Assembly (NCBI GenBank): GCA_037962975.1
Contig: CM075671.1
Span: forward strand, 156,539,501-156,603,500
Source: Clitoria ternatea
Taxonomy: Eukaryota > Streptophyta > Magnoliopsida > Fabales > Fabaceae
Reading direction: 5' to 3'
Length of the DNA: 64,000 nt
Shown piece after piece: positions 10,654-24,378 of the stretch (position 1 is the stretch's first letter; each line of letters opens with the position of its first letter). The translations under genes were made by a program, and so were the position numbers. The notes under the pieces are model-generated. The model did no database searches. It was not told where the DNA came from and was given only the letters and a program-made list of their open reading frames with translations.

Positions 10654-13600
10654 TGTAACAGCCCTGATTTTTGAGAATAGAAAACCAGACCCTCAGGACT
10701 CCTAAGGGTACTCTATTGAGCTTTTGGTAAGAAGCTTGAGGCTTTGGCCTGTTCCCCGAGTAGTTCAGTATAAGAAAAATAGTGAAAAGTGGAACTACCT
10801 AAGATATTTAAAATGAAATATAAGAATACCGAGAAAAAGCATAACGAATGAGAGAGGCGGCGATAAATAATAATAACAACGTCCGATAGTACTGTTTATT
10901 AATACGTTAATAACGATTATTTTGTTAAATTAAGTACTAATTAATTTATAATTATAATAGTTATAATTATTTCTTGTTAACAATATTTAATAGATAATAC
11001 TTCATCTTGGTAATTAATATCTAATTTTAATCAACAATTATTTATTGTTTGATTATTTGACTTTAAGTGTTGAATATTTATTCAAATTGAAATTTTCTAA
11101 TACTCTTTAATAATTATTATTTATTTAATAATGATTACTTTAATTAAATATTAATTAGTTGATAGTTATTTAGTTGATGATTATTTAGTTAGTAATTATT
11201 CCCTACTAAAAATATTTAGTTTAACATATAATAATAAATTATGCTTAATAATTAATATTTAAAATTAATAATAATAAAATATATTAAATTGATTATTTTA
11301 AAAAATATATGTAAATATTAATAATAATATTTTATTTTTGAAATTATATATTTAAAGTTATTTATTTGATAATTACATTATATTTATATTTAATAATAAA
11401 ATATTGTCAAGTTCCTCAGTATTGAACTACGGGACCCAGCCTGAGGTCGGACTCTGACCGTTCGACCCAAGACTAGTGATCTAGTAGGAAAACTAGTCCT
11501 ATTAGGATCCCTACGTGAAGAATCAAGGGTGTCTGACTTGACCTAACCGGCCCAATCAGAACCTTTAACGTCTCCTATGTTTGACCATTCATATGCTTTG
11601 GGATATCCGATAGCGGCACAGTTAGTCTCTGGTGACTCGTTTCGATGTTTTAGGAACTTTTCCTGAAGAGGCCGAAGCCCGATTCAGAATCTATCATCCT
11701 CGTTCCTCCATAAATCAGTTTCTTCAAAAATCGCTTTAAAGCTCGACCTGAGCACCTTCAGTGTTTTGGACCCAATTTTTGTATACAATCTTGGAATCAA
11801 ACGTTGTTGGTCTCAGTATCTTTGTTTTGGAAAGATCTTTAATCTCTGTTTCTGGTCCCGAACTCTGATTCTCACTCTATCAACCCCAAATTTTAGGATT
11901 AAGCATGTTCACCTCAAAATTCCACAGTTTGGACATTTTTCCCTGCGCATGGTTAGGAACAAATTCATAACTCTCCCATACGACCTTCGATTCATGCAAA
12001 CTTAGTGTCAAAATTTCTCTAACAAAATTATCTACGTTTTTTTGTGAAGGAATCAAAGGCTAAATTCCTCTAGATCGGTACAGTTTAATAAATCTTTATA
12101 ACCCTTTAACTATTTCATCACCATGTTGACAACCTTTATTAAAATTCATAAATCTCTTTCTTCCTGTGCTTAAATTACTCTATTCTTTTTGCTATGGATC
12201 CGTATCAAAGAGTTATCCAATGTTCATGAAGGACACAAAACCAAATTCTCAAAGGAGAATTAATGGTGAATTTATTTTCGAAGCCATAGCTGATCTAGGA
12301 GCTTCTACACAATTCGTAAATTGAGTATATCTCGGGCTACCAATCTTGGATCGTCATAACTGATAGATCAAATTAAATAGAAAATGAGGATCTACAAACT
12401 TCATGAATGTTTTGAAAGCTAATTCCTTACCCATTTTTCCCAGAAAATTTATTTTGTTCACAATTTCATTTCCGTTACAGCCTGGAGTATTTTTCGTATT
12501 TTAGGTATATCTTCCTCGTCCTATATTGGATTTTTACGTATTGTAGCTTGTTTTAAATAGAAAACAATGATCTATAACTTTCATGTTTTGAGTTTTCACA
12601 AATTATCAACGTAACCTATTCAAATATGCGTGACACGTGGATGCCCCAGAACTTTGACACATCAACCTTCATAAAACTATGGCCAATTAAACTTCTCCAC
12701 CCAAGCAACACATGTTAGCTCCAAGATGAATCCTTCCTCCATGCCTTACTATAGTCTACCACTTGCCCTCCAAGGTTTCCACTCATGGTTAAACCCTTTT
12801 CTTAACAAGTTACAATAGCTTGCTCCACAAGGGACTTAATATGCCATGATTCATAACATTAATTTTATGACCATACCATGCATCCCTCCGCATTGCCATA
12901 CTGATCACAATCCTCATCTCCATAATTTCCCTTCTTAAATCTTCTTATTCTATTCCACTTTCTAGATGTTGCCTCTTTTTCTAAAATTCATGGTAATCAT
13001 CACATGATACCACTTGATCATGTCATGCATCATGCTATCATAAAAATTCTGCCTATATACATATTTCTTTGCCGTGGACAACACCCCAAAATTCATCTCT
13101 TACATCTCTTAATTCATGCCTCTCAATTGTACTTTCTCTACTCCATTCATTAAATTTTAACAAACACTAGCAAACCCATTTACTCTCTTCTCACGGCCAA
13201 GCATTCAACTTCTTCCTCCTTCTTTTTCTTTTAACTACAGCCCCCACAATTCACTTCCCCAACCACCATGAGCCACCATAATCTGCCATCCTCTTTCAAA
13301 TTTTCTACATGCAAATGACCTTTAGAAATTAGTTCCATTTCCTTGCCTAGGAAGCTCCGAACCGTGAATCCTCTAAGGTACCAAGGTAAGACTTTGGTTT
13401 TAATTGCTGTCATCTCTCTTTCATAGCCAAAACAAAATTATAGCATGCAAATATGGTGAATTTTCCTTTGTTTTAATGAGCCAAACTCGTGATCATCCGC
13501 TTTCAATTTTGGGCTGCATGTTGTTTTTTTTAGGATTGGCGACCGACGGCGACGATCGGAGGGCGAATTGAAACGTTTAGAAATTTTTAAACAAACCCTC

Positions 13601-15833
13601 TATTTTTCTTCCTCCGGGACAGCCGCTGTCTGACAAGATAAGGTGGGGTTTTTCCTCGTTTGATTGTGTTTTAAATTGTTCTATAATGTCGCTTTAATAT
13701 TTGGGAACCACCGTTTCAAGTTTCGTCGCGATCCAATGGTTAGATTTTAAACCGTAAAATTTTTCGTAATCAGCGGTTAAAATTATTACATTTTAAATCA
13801 ATGGGTATTTTAGAAATTTAAAGTAGTGTAACTCGACATTCACGTGCTCGGAAGGATTTTGTTGTGATCGGAGTCGCAACAGAAAGTTTAGGAATTTTAG
13901 TAATTAAGCCGGCTCGGTTGAAATTCGGTGTGGTTTTAATATTTAATTTTAAATTTTATTATACTTTTATTTGTGATTACTTTCCTGGTAAGCCCCGCTA
14001 TTAGAAATTAAATTTATTGCCAAGCATCACCGAGATTATTTTGATGACATTACTCTTTCAAGAAAATTCACCGACCGAACGTTTACGACATTTTATTTTA
14101 CCATGTTTTAAAAGTAGCACCATTTTAAATCATTGTTTTCTAAGAATTAACTAAATAAATAGATTGATGTTGGAAAAGTGAACAATTAAGTAAGATAAGA
14201 TTATTTGAGAAAGTTTTATTAATAAGAAAAAAAATTGGGTCCAAATGAATTTTTTTTAGCTAAGGAAAAGAAAAGGAAATAAAAAGGAATTTTTTGAAGC
14301 ATAATAAAATGAGCATTAGAATTTAGGAATCTTAGCAACCAATTTTAGTGACCAACTTAGTGACCAATTGAGGAAAATATGAAAAGGACCTTAGGAACTT
14401 AATGAGGTAGAGCTAATTTGAAACAAGATTTTACTAGGGAATGAATTTTGAGTTTAAGTATTGTAATGGCTAAGTATGCTAAATAGAAAAAGAAAAGAAA
14501 TAAAAAGGAATTTTAGAATCTAATAAATTATTGAGAGAGGACTTTAATAAATTAAGATAAGAGAAAGGTGCCTAAAAGAAATGAGTGAGATCTTTAGAAG
14601 TCCAAATAAAGAAATAGGTGTTAGGAGTTAAAAATTTTAGCAATCAATAAAACACATGAAAAAGAACTTAGGAAATTTCTATGTGGTGTATGACCCAAAT
14701 GATTAACTAAGTAAGAATGACATTAGGACATGTTATAAACATTTAAGTTATAGAATGTTAAATAAACGATATAGGAGGGATTTTAGAATTTAAACTTTGA
14801 ACTAGTAATAAAAAAGTAAAATGACTTAAATTAAATAATAATTATTAGTGGCTGAGTAATGTTTGACTAAGTTCATGATATAAAGGTTAGAATAATTTCT
14901 AGATTTTAAGTAACAATTGACATCATAGAAAAAGTAAACTATAGCCAACTAAAAGAATATAAATCAGGAAACAAATTCGTTGATAAAATTAAATAGAGTG
15001 GGAGTAAAGAAAAAGCACTAAAATTTAGTAGCTAGAAATTTAGAAGGAATATTACTAAATTGACAATTGTACATAAAGAATTAGTGAGCCATTTAGTGAC
15101 CAAGGAAATAAGACATTCAACTAATAAAGCATAATTAGATCAGTAAAAGAAAATCAAGAGTGAGACTGCTTGATAATGATTAAAGAATTCATAACTGGAC
15201 AATAGAAAATTAAATGAAACGAGGAAGTTTAACAAGTTAAAGTAAATGTTACTAATGATAAGGGTTTAAGAAAGGAAGAAACACCGACATCAACATTATT
15301 TGGCAGGACCTAAACACCGACTTAAATAACGTACGAATAAAACAAGGATGAATTAACCTATTAGTAGTAAGTAAGAAACAATGAAAGGCATTCAAACATC
15401 TTAAATAAATCAGATGGACACTTCAGAGGAATAAGTATAACTATACTATAATATTTAAAGGTTAAAGTAGATAAAGTACATCTTTAATAAGCTAAAATCG
15501 CCTAAATGATGTACTTAGTAATTATAAGATCACTTAATACCCAGGGATAATTTATGGATGAAGAAAAGCATACTAGTAATACGACCTCATTAGTAATAAG
15601 ATTGATTGGTTATGATTGATAGTCAAGATAAATAGCCTGATAAGATACGAGTAAGAAACCAAATTTAAAACACTTATAAAGAGATATCCATGAGTATACC
15701 TATACACGTGATTCTCTCATTATAATGATATGTATAATGATTATTGTATAGTACTTGTATGATGAATGTTATCTTTGGAAACTACTATGTAATTGTGTGC
15801 ATGAATGAATATATGTTAATCATACATGATGAG
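10654..15833 (+). mobile_element. Element X 3' LTR, segment 1
   Basis: It starts TGTAACAGCCC after the PPT. The LTR continues at 44873-46160 and 56005-56142, about 6606 bp in total once nested insertions are removed, which is very long for a plant LTR. Contents in order: a conserved head (10654-10860), very AT-rich DNA (10870-11405), a block with a decayed unit-like texture (11406-12660), a pyrimidine-rich leader-like region (12700-13380) with a splice-donor-like AAG|GTAAG at 13383-13390, then AT-rich DNA with repeated phrases such as agtgaccaa and aataag (14000-15780). No gene is recognised; the open frames at 11766-12005 and 13231-13413 have no homology I can name. It is cut at 15833 by LTR-B. 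Confidence 0.82.
13383..13391 (+). promoter_or_regulatory. Splice-donor-like site in X LTR
   Basis: The sequence AAG|GTAAGA occurs after a pyrimidine-rich leader-like stretch. The homologous position in LTR-B (18371-18379) reads AAG|GTGAAG, after the same accgtga context. A similar donor sits after the promoter region in the Tekay-2 LTR (23754) and in LTR E on the minus strand (7785). Function is inferred from position and recurrence only. Confidence 0.4.
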
Positions 15834-18800
15834 TGTAACAGCCCTGATTTTTTAGAATAGGAAACTAGACCCTCAGGACTCTGTTGAGCTTTTGGTAAGA
15901 AGCTTGAGGCTTCGGCCTGTTCCCCGAACAGTTTAGAATGAGAAAATAGAGAGAAACAGAGTTTAATCTAAAAGATAAGAATACCGAGAGAATCTAACGA
16001 GTGAGAGAAGCAGAGATAAGAAAGTAATAAATAACGTTCAACAATATTGTTGAATTAAAAATAATACGTTAACGACCATTATTTTAGGTACAAATTAATT
16101 TATCATTATATTTATTCGATAACTATTTTTTGTTGACAATATTTAATAGATAAATAATTATAATAATTTATTTTGAAATTATATATTTTAAATTGTTTAT
16201 TTATTTGATTATTATATTTAATAATAAAATATTGTCAGGTTCCTTAGATTTGAACTATAGGACCCAACATGAGATTGGACTCTGACCTTTCGACCCAAGA
16301 CCAGTGATCCAATAGGGATACTAGTCCTGTTAGAATCCCTCTATGAAGAATCAAGGGTGTCTGACTTGGCCTGATAAGCTCAATCAGAACCTTTGACGTC
16401 TTCTACATTTGACCGTTCATATACCTTAGGATATCCGATGATAGCACGGTCAGTCTCTCGTGACTCATTTTGACATTTTAGGAATTTTTCTTGAAGGGAC
16501 CAAAGCTTGATTCAGACTTTATCATCCCTGTTTTTCAATAAGTTGATTTCCTCAGAAATCACTTTAAAACTCGACCTGAATACCTTTGGTGCTTTAGACC
16601 CAGATTTTTTATACTATCTTAGAATTGAATGATTTTGGTCTCAATCTCTTCATTTTGAAAAGATCTTCAGTCTCTATTTCTAGCCCGAAACTCTGATTCT
16701 CACTCTGTCAACCCCAAAATTGAAAATTAAGTGTGTTCACCTCAAAATTCCAACGTTTGGACATTTTTCTCTGTGCATAGTTCAGAAAAAGAATTCATAA
16801 CTTTCTCATACAACCTTCGATTTGTGCAAACTTGGTGTCAAAATCTCCATAACAAAATTATCTACATTTTTTGTGAACACATTGAAGGCTATATCCCTCT
16901 AGATCAGTACAGTTTAATATATTTTTACAGCCCTTTAACTGTTTCATCATCATGCTGACAGCCTTCGATAAAATTTGCATATGTCCTTTGTCTAATGCTT
17001 GAATCACTTTGCTCTTTTTGATATGGATATGTATTTTAGACCTATATAATTTTCATGAAGAGCTCAAAATCAAATTCCCAAAGGAAAATTAATGGTGAAT
17101 TTATTTCTAAGACCCTAGCTGATCCGGGAAGCTTCTCGAGTACCCTGTCATAAATCGGGTATATCTCGGGCTACCAAACTTGGATCATCACAAATTATAT
17201 ATTAAATTAAATAGGAAAGGAATATATACAAACTTTATGAAGGGCTTGAAAGCTAATTCTTACTCCATAAATCCCAGAATTTAAAATACCATATTAATTC
17301 ACGTTTTTCCAGCAACAGCTTGCACTAGGTGTAGATTTTCCACATATCTCTCTCATATGACCATGAAATTGAATGATTCCTTCACTAAATTTTTCTTAAC
17401 TCAATTATCCACAATTTTTATGAAGAACACAAAGCCCAAATTCTTAACAATTTGACCCAGAAAAATAATATATCCAAGGGACAAAAATCCCGTCACAACC
17501 CTGCACCCCTTTTGTATTTGGGTCATAAATTTCACGTTTCTTAATGGATGTTTTTGTTCCATATATCAAATTAAAGATAACAAAAAGTTCCATAACTATT
17601 GTGTTTGTTTGTTTCATTTCAAAATTCGGCCCCAAACAAGCCCTTAAAATCCTGCACAAGGTGACGCTCTAGAACTGGACACCTCAGCCTTCATGCAACA
17701 TGATCCAATAAGCTTACAACACCAATGGCCACTTGTCCCACTCAGCCTCACCCTTTGTTCAACAAGTTTACCACATGCCCTCCTCTCCTAAACTCCTCTC
17801 CCATGCATGACTACAACCCATCACTTGTCACAACTAGCCATACTTCTTGCTCAACAAGTTGTTATCATGTTATGAATCATAATATGCATCCATCATCATG
17901 CCATGCCTATGTCCCTACTCCACTTCAAATTGTTCCTTCAATTCACGACACACTCCTTGTTTAGCAAGGGGTTCCTTCTTCTATTATTTCATCGTATCAC
18001 CCATCATGCTATACCATGCCATCTCCTTAACCATCCAATTAAAACATATGCAAACTAATCACTATCCCATCACCTTAACCTTTCGCCACTTAGAAAATTT
18101 TTTAAGTTGACTTGTCTAACCTCTCTTCTCCCCCACGGTAGCATCTATACTTCTTCTTCTCTTCATTTACTTTCCTTCTAAATCATAAAAATAACCACCA
18201 CCAACCACCATGAATTCTCTTCTCCTCCATTTTCTCTTCTTGATCTACAGCCAACCTCACCCAAAATAGCCACCAATTTTCTCTTAGTTTTCTACAAGAT
18301 CTAGCCTCTCGAAGATAGCTCCAAACTCCTTGCCTTGGCTGCCCAAAACCGTGAGCTTCACTTGGCAAGAAAGGTGAAGTTTTGAATCTTTGCTCTTGAA
18401 ACTCTTGCTTCTACTTTTCTCTAAGTTTTTTTCCATTACCATGCATGCACTTTGAGACTTTTTCTTTGCTGTTTGGGAAGCCCAAAACCGTGACCTCATT
18501 TACTAAATATTGTGTGCATGTTTTGTTTTCTTAAGATCGGGAACGATCGGCGACGAACGATGAATAGTTTTAAGTGAACGGTAAATTTTTGGCAACCGGT
18601 CCCTTTGATTTTAGTTAAATTCATGGCTATCCTATAAATTCCTTTTCTGGTCGTGACCCCTTTATAGCTCAAAAAGTTTTACGTGTTAAGTTTTAGGTAT
18701 CGTCGGCGATGATCAGTGGATGTTTTGGAACATTCGGTGAATTTTTGGCGAGACCACCGTTTTCTTCTTTCGAGCAGCAGCTGTCCCGTGTGGTAAGGGG

Positions 18801-21800
18801 GTCTTTTTCTCGATGGATTGTATTTTTGGTTGTTCTATAATATTGCTTGCGTATTCAGTGACCTCCATTTTAAATTTCATCGCGATCCAACAGTTAGATT
18901 TTAAACCGTGAAGATTTTCGTAATCAGCCTTCAAAATTATTATGTTTTTAATTTAGTAAGTATTTTAGAAATTAATTTGGCATAATATGACATTCACGTG
19001 CTCGGGAGGATTTTATCGCGATCGAACAAGAAACAAAAATTTAGAAAATTTAGTGTTTAGGCGGGCGCGGTTTTATTCAATATGGTTGTATAATCTAATT
19101 TTGAATTTTTGGTGTTGATATGTAAATTGTAATTTATTTCCAGTAAGCCCCACCATTAAAAAAAATTAATTTATCATCACATATCACCGAGAGTAAATTG
19201 ACGACATCGCGCTCTTAAGAAAGATTTATCGATCGGACGGTTAATGCGTTTTATTCCATTAAGTTTTAAAAAAGTGACATTGTTTTTCTTGAATATTTAC
19301 CAAGTTGTTAAATGTTAAATGAATAAATGAATTAATCTTTCTTATACGGAAGGTCTCTCTTAAACAAGCTTATAAAAAATTTTCATTACTTTGATCTAAA
19401 TAAAGTTTTAGACATTACGTAAAGAGATAAAGATCAGTGGAGTTTTAGTGTAATGAATATTAAAATTTAGAAGAAACTTTTGTGGCAATTTTAGTGACCA
19501 CTTAAGGTAGAATAAAAAGTGACTTTAAGCACTTGATTAAATGGAATGAATTTGGCAAAAGAAATTGAGTAAGAAATGAAATTTTTGGGTTAAATATTTT
19601 AATAGATTAATTAGGCTAAGAATAAAAAGAAATAAATAGCTAGAGTCCAATTTGGAGTAAATTATAGAAAAGGATTTTTATGAATTAATTAAGGAAGGAA
19701 GTATGTACCTAAATAAAATTGGTCTAAAGTTTGGAAATCTATTAAAAGAAAATAATGTTAAGAGTTAAGTAAGAGAAGGAATTAAAGGAGTTCCAGGCTT
19801 AGAAATATTAGTTAGTTAAATAAGAGAGGATTTTAGGACTTAGACTTATAATGAAAAGGGGCAAGACCTATTAATTAAATGGTGATTTTTAGTAACTAAG
19901 TAATAAGTGACTAAGGAGACGTAAATTTAGGACGTAATATACATGAAATAAAGAAGCAAGTTCTAGAGTATTAATCACTTGCAAAGGTAACCAAAGTAGA
20001 AAGGAAACGAAATTTAGACTTTGAACTGAGTAATAAAAAGAAGTAAAATAAATTAGATGACAACTTTTAGTAACTAAGGAATAAATGACCAAGATCATAA
20101 CACAGAGGTTAGAGCGGTATCTAAATTCTTAAACAATAAATCAACAGAAGCAAAAATTTAGTTGATTAAAAGAATGTGACCAAGGAAACAAGTCGTTCAG
20201 TTAATAAATATTGATTTGAAATAGAAAAGAAAAATCAACAGTAAGACCACTTGGTGATGAATAAAGAGTTCATAATTAGACCTTAGAAAATTTAATTGAG
20301 TAAAGAGATAACCATACCTAATTAGACAAAAGAATGGCTATTAATAATAAAAAGGTATATAAAGAATTAAATCAAGTGATAGAATACCTTTAATAACAAA
20401 CTAAATTAAGGAAATAAATCCATAAATATCATTAAAAATGGTAGAAGAAAAGAAAAAGTACAAAAGTTGGTGACTAGAGATTTAGAAAGAATAACATTAA
20501 TTATATATAAGGAATTGACGACTCGTTTAGTAACCAAGGGAATAAGTAACCGACTAATAAAATTTAATTTGGATTAATTAAAGAATTCATAAATGAACCT
20601 TAGAAAAATATAAGGGTAAAAAGGGAGTAATCATACATTGAGATAAATAGTCTGATAAGATACTAGTAAGAAACCAAGATTAAAAACACTTATGAGGAGA
20701 TATTCATGAGTATGTCAGTATGTATGATTCTCTTATGATACGTATAATGGTTATTGTATAATGCTTGTATAATAATTGTTGTGTTTGGTGACTTCTATGC
20801 AATTGTGTGCATGAATATGTGTTAATTATACGTGATAAGTATGTGTAATATGTAGGATGAGTATGGTATGATGACATGTGTATGGACTGTGATGTTGTAC
20901 TTGTATGATGCATCAAATGAATATGTTGAAATGAATAAGAAAAGAATGAATGAAGAAATGTCTCGGTAGGGATCTTGAGATGAGTAAATTGTGAAAATAA
21001 GGTGATACGATTAGATTACATCCGATGTGATGATGGGCGTGGTAACACCAATGTACCCATGATTCTTGGAAAATATGAGATCTTGTTTCATTTCTAAACA
21101 TTGGATAAGACTGTTCTGAATTAAGGAATTTTGAGAAAACAAAGAAAAGAATAAATTGAAATTTCAAGAAAAGAAGAAGTCCGAAAGAACCCTACCGACG
21201 ACTAGTGAAAAGAAAATTGTGTATTGTATGCATCATATATAGAAGTTAAGGAAGGATGTTGGAATAATCCCCTAGAGCATACAGTGATGGGTATATTGAA
21301 GAATTTTCTAGTGCCTCAATACCTGAGGGCAGTTTAAGGAGTATAACTGGAGACGGGAATTCCATCGGATTCACACCCGTCGCCGGACAGCCCGTAGTAA
21401 ACTCTGGTGTACTTCGACAAGAGGCGGGATTTTTTATGACCGTGGAGTGCCCGTTCTGTGGTGATGTAGGATTGGCCATTTTGATGATTGGGACTGTGAG
21501 TCCTTACCCATTTGTGAAAACCAGAACAAGGAGAGCTCTGGTTGCTCTAGTTAGGAAGGGGAGATAAAGGTGGCATTATTGTGCACATGGATATTGTATA
21601 TGAGATTATTGAGGAGGAGGTGGGCCCACATACATCATGATGACTAATAAAGACAATGGAAATAATGAAATGAACCCATGCATTGTATCATTGCACTAAG
21701 ATTGTGATTTTTTGTTGTTTAAGTGTGATTGTATAGATATTAGTCATCCTAAAAGAGGAATGGGAAAGATCAGCTGAGATGAAAAGTGGTGAGATAACTT

Positions 21801-22047
21801 AGAATGTATCTTAGGAACCCCAAAAAGAATGGGTGGAACTCAATCTTGGATTTTTTGTGTTGTATGTGGGCAAGTGTTGATGACACACCTTTTCGATTAT
21901 TGTAGAGGTGAAGACTCAGCCTTACGCTATATTTCTCCAGACATCGTGGGGATGGTGACTGAATTCACATCGAGGAGCAGCGAGACTCTTCTTGGACTAA
22001 GGACAAATATATTAGGTTCATTTTATTTTCATTTATGGGAGCCAGCG
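15834..22047 (+). mobile_element. Solo LTR-B (X family), segment 1
   Basis: It starts TGTAACAGCCC and follows the same order of blocks as X's 3' LTR: head, AT-rich part, leader-like region (17700-18370), AT-rich tract (19100-20700) and conserved core (21190-22040). After Tekay-2 is removed it resumes at 44666 and ends at 44867, about 6416 bp in all. The TSD atgag is at 15829-15833 and 44868-44872. No internal region is present, so it is a solo LTR. Open frames such as 17725-17964 or 21829-22110 show no recognisable product. The bases 22043-22047 (cagcg) are the left TSD of Tekay-2. Confidence 0.85.
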
Positions 22048-22204
22048 TGTAACATCCCTGTTTTTAGAAACAATTTCATCCTTGTAATTTTTGAATTATG
22101 GAAGGTTTGAAAGAAGAATAAGTCAATATATATATATATACCCTGTTGATGGTCTGTGGTATCTCATAAGTATCATTTTGCGCATAACAATGTAAATTAT
22201 AAGG

Positions 22205-22798
22205 ATCATTAGCTAAATTAAGCAAAAACCGAGTGAAAAGAGCTCTGTTCCGAGTAACAGAGAGGAATTCCGAGTGAATAATTAGAAATTCCGAGTGAAG
22301 GATGGAATTCTGAGTCAGTGTCATGTTTTCTGAGTAAAACATGACTGAGGGGACTATCACCGAGTGGAATCCTGACCTGAGATGCAATTCTGAGTGAAGT
22401 GTGTTCAAGAGAACACCTTCTGGATGAAATTCCGAGTCAAAACACCCTGGAATGACTCGTTTCCGAGTCAAACCTTGCCAAGTACTTCTTTTCCGAAGAA
22501 AACTGCTCTGATTGAAGTATTCCGAGTGAAAGAAAGCTTAAATACTCATGTTTATGTTGATTTGATGCTTCTTACCGAGTGGAACGTGTTATGGAATTAT
22601 TTCGAATGGTTTCGTAAGTGTATGAATAGTAAACCGAGTGGAAGAAAGTGGAAGAAGCTATTCCGAGAGAAAAATAGTGAGGCTGAACCATTTCCGAGTA
22701 AGTCTATAGGTATGACTCCTCTTCTGAGTGAGGTATCTTCTGAGTAAGTTCAAGTGAAGAGAATCCAAATGAGGCAAGAAGTATTCCGAGCGAAGATT
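22205..22798 (+). repeat. TTCCGAGTGAA motif array in Tekay-2 LTR
   Basis: About 18 copies of (t/a)(c/t)CGAGT(g/a)A-type motifs (ccgagtgaa, ctgagtaa, ccgagtcaa) are spread over 590 bp, roughly one per 20-50 bp. Copies with tctgagt look like CG to TG decay products of ttccgagt. The same array is at about 40500-41055 in the 3' LTR. The reverse complement (actcggaa) is equally dense at 24040-24370, 33629-34260 and, in the 3' LTR, 42300-43255. Confidence 0.85.
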
Positions 22799-23039
22799 AG
22801 CTGATTCGCTCAAGCGAATCGGGTTTCGCTCAAGCGATCTGATGTTATTAACCACCCGATGTCTTCTATGTCACTTACATCACACCACACCAAATGAGCA
22901 TATGTGCACACCGGATGGCTACTGGATCCGTTCTTAAATTAGGAGTTCACACCGGACAGCTCTGAGCCGGTGTTCATCACAATACCGCCCTCTTTCCACA
23001 GACGGTGTCCTTAACTCTTTCACACACACCGTCCTTCCC

Positions 23040-23340
23040 TACTTCACACTCAACACCGCCTTCTTGCATGGACGTTGTCCCTCAAATCACTACACACCGC
23101 CTGTCACTACACACCGCCCATAACTACACTCCGCCTCACATTTCACTCCGCCCTCACTCAATACCGCCTCATCTAATACCGCCCTCATATTGCACTCCGC
23201 CTTCACACTGTACTCCACCCTCACTCAATACCGCCTCATCTAATACCGCCCTCACATTGCACTCCGCCCTCACACTGTACTCCGCCCTCACAAACCCAAT
23301 ACCGCCCTCATGCATGCAATACCGATCTCTTCAAATCCTC
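23040..23340 (+). repeat. CCGCC-rich minisatellite in Tekay-2 LTR
   Basis: Irregular tandem units of about 14-16 bp built on (a)cacCGCCctcac, aataCCGCCtcatct and tactCCGCCctcac lie just upstream of the TATA box. The strand is almost purine-free apart from A (C, T, A with G only in CCGCC). The 3' LTR has the same block at about 41300-41590. The open frame 23005-23385 is a by-product of the repeat. Confidence 0.8.
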
Positions 23341-23388
23341 CAAACACCTTTTAATTCCACTTCAGATAGTGGTCAGCCCACTTAATCA

Positions 23389-23395
23389 TATAAAA
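23389..23395 (+). promoter_or_regulatory. Candidate TATA box of Tekay-2 5' LTR
   Basis: TATAAAA occurs 365 bp before the splice donor at 23754, in a context that turns into a pyrimidine-rich leader (ctctctctctcaatttctctcc at about 23665-23690). The 3' LTR copy lies at about 41655. The transcription start is inferred, not shown. Confidence 0.5.
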
Positions 23396-23749
23396 CCAAG
23401 AATGATTGGCACAACGAACCAATCAAAGGAGAAAGTTGCCTCCATTACAATAACTTTATATATTTTATTCCAATCAAATGCAAAGCTGACTGTGAAAGGA
23501 GCCAAAAGGCTCCATTATTCCACCTAATTCTCTAACCGATGTTTCCACTTAGTTTCCCACTAACTCTCATTATTTAGCCCAGTACTATGTCTCTAAAGAA
23601 CACACACACACACGAAACATAACCACAGACATACTTCTGTCATTCTTTCCTCTTCCTGCAAGCTCTCTCTCTCAATTTCTCTCCTCTCTCACTCGGATTT
23701 GAAGCAGGACAGTGAGGGGAACCTCTTTCTTTCCATCCAGGAACTTCAT

Positions 23750-23759
23750 TGAGGTAAGG
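23750..23759 (+). promoter_or_regulatory. Candidate 5' splice site in Tekay-2 leader
   Basis: TTGAG|GTAAGGG is a near-consensus plant donor (cut after 23753), placed after the TATA box and leader. A matching acceptor lies at 35816, ten bases before the gag ATG. A transcript spliced between them would lack most of the U5-side LTR, the PBS and the many upstream ATGs. The predicted intron would be about 2.8 kb without the SIRE insertion. Confidence 0.5.
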
Positions 23760-24378
23760 GGGTATATTCTTGGGTGCTCTGTGGGAAAGCCGAGTGGAGG
23801 ACAGATTCAATGTTATATGAATTACATGCTTTGATTATATACACATATATATCTGTTACTAAATGCTTATAATCAGTTTAGAGTTGTTTGATTAAATGTT
23901 ATGGTTATTGTTTTATATTGAATATATATGAAACTAAATTGATAAAAACACATGCTGATTGTTGGACTGTGAAAATATTAAGGAACCTGGGTGTTTATGT
24001 GAGTTCCAGCAAGGATTTATAAAATAGAAGTCGGATTCAGTGAGTAATAAGCTCGGATTTTATGAAAAACCGACCTGAGTATTCGGATAGAACATTTTAC
24101 TCGGAAAATACATTATTTTCACTCAGAAAGTTACTTTCACCCTAATTTTACTCGGTATTTTATTTTATTCCACTCAGAACAATGTTTCATCATTATGTTT
24201 CACTCGGAAGACACTTCTGAGACTGATTGTACTCGAAAAACATCCTATTTCTCTCGGACAGCTTAGCTTTATTCATGAAACCCTCTCCCAGTGATTTACC
24301 TCGGTAAACAACCTTATTTCACTCAGAGAATATTTCCTTATTTATTTTTACTCGGACAACACCTTCTCAGCTTCAATT

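Larger units (their letters stand above)
22048..24378 (+). repeat. Tekay-2 5' LTR, segment 1 (left of SIRE)
   Basis: The first 2331 bp of a 4.35-kb LTR. In order it contains an array of TTCCGAGTGAA-type motifs (22205-22798), two CGCTCAAGCG motifs (22803-22840), a CCGCC-rich minisatellite (23040-23340), a TATA box (23389-23395), a pyrimidine-rich leader (about 23600-23750), a splice donor (23754) and the start of an array of ACTCGGAA motifs (24040-24370), the reverse complement of the first motif. The bases 24374-24378 (caatt) are the left TSD of the SIRE element. The short open frames here are not genes. Confidence 0.9.

Noticed and set aside
17725..18110. Two overlapping open frames in LTR-B
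   Set aside because: Not conserved in the aligned part of X's LTR (12700-13200) and of low-complexity composition.
22076..22747. Opposed open frames of 131 and 117 codons in the Tekay-2 LTR
   Set aside because: Both are readings of the TTCCGAGT array and recur at 40409-41023 only because the LTRs are near-identical.
23005..23385. 126-codon open frame rich in Thr, Pro, His and Ser
   Set aside because: Produced by translation of the CCGCC minisatellite; the 3' LTR copy (41271-41600) ends differently and no domain is present.
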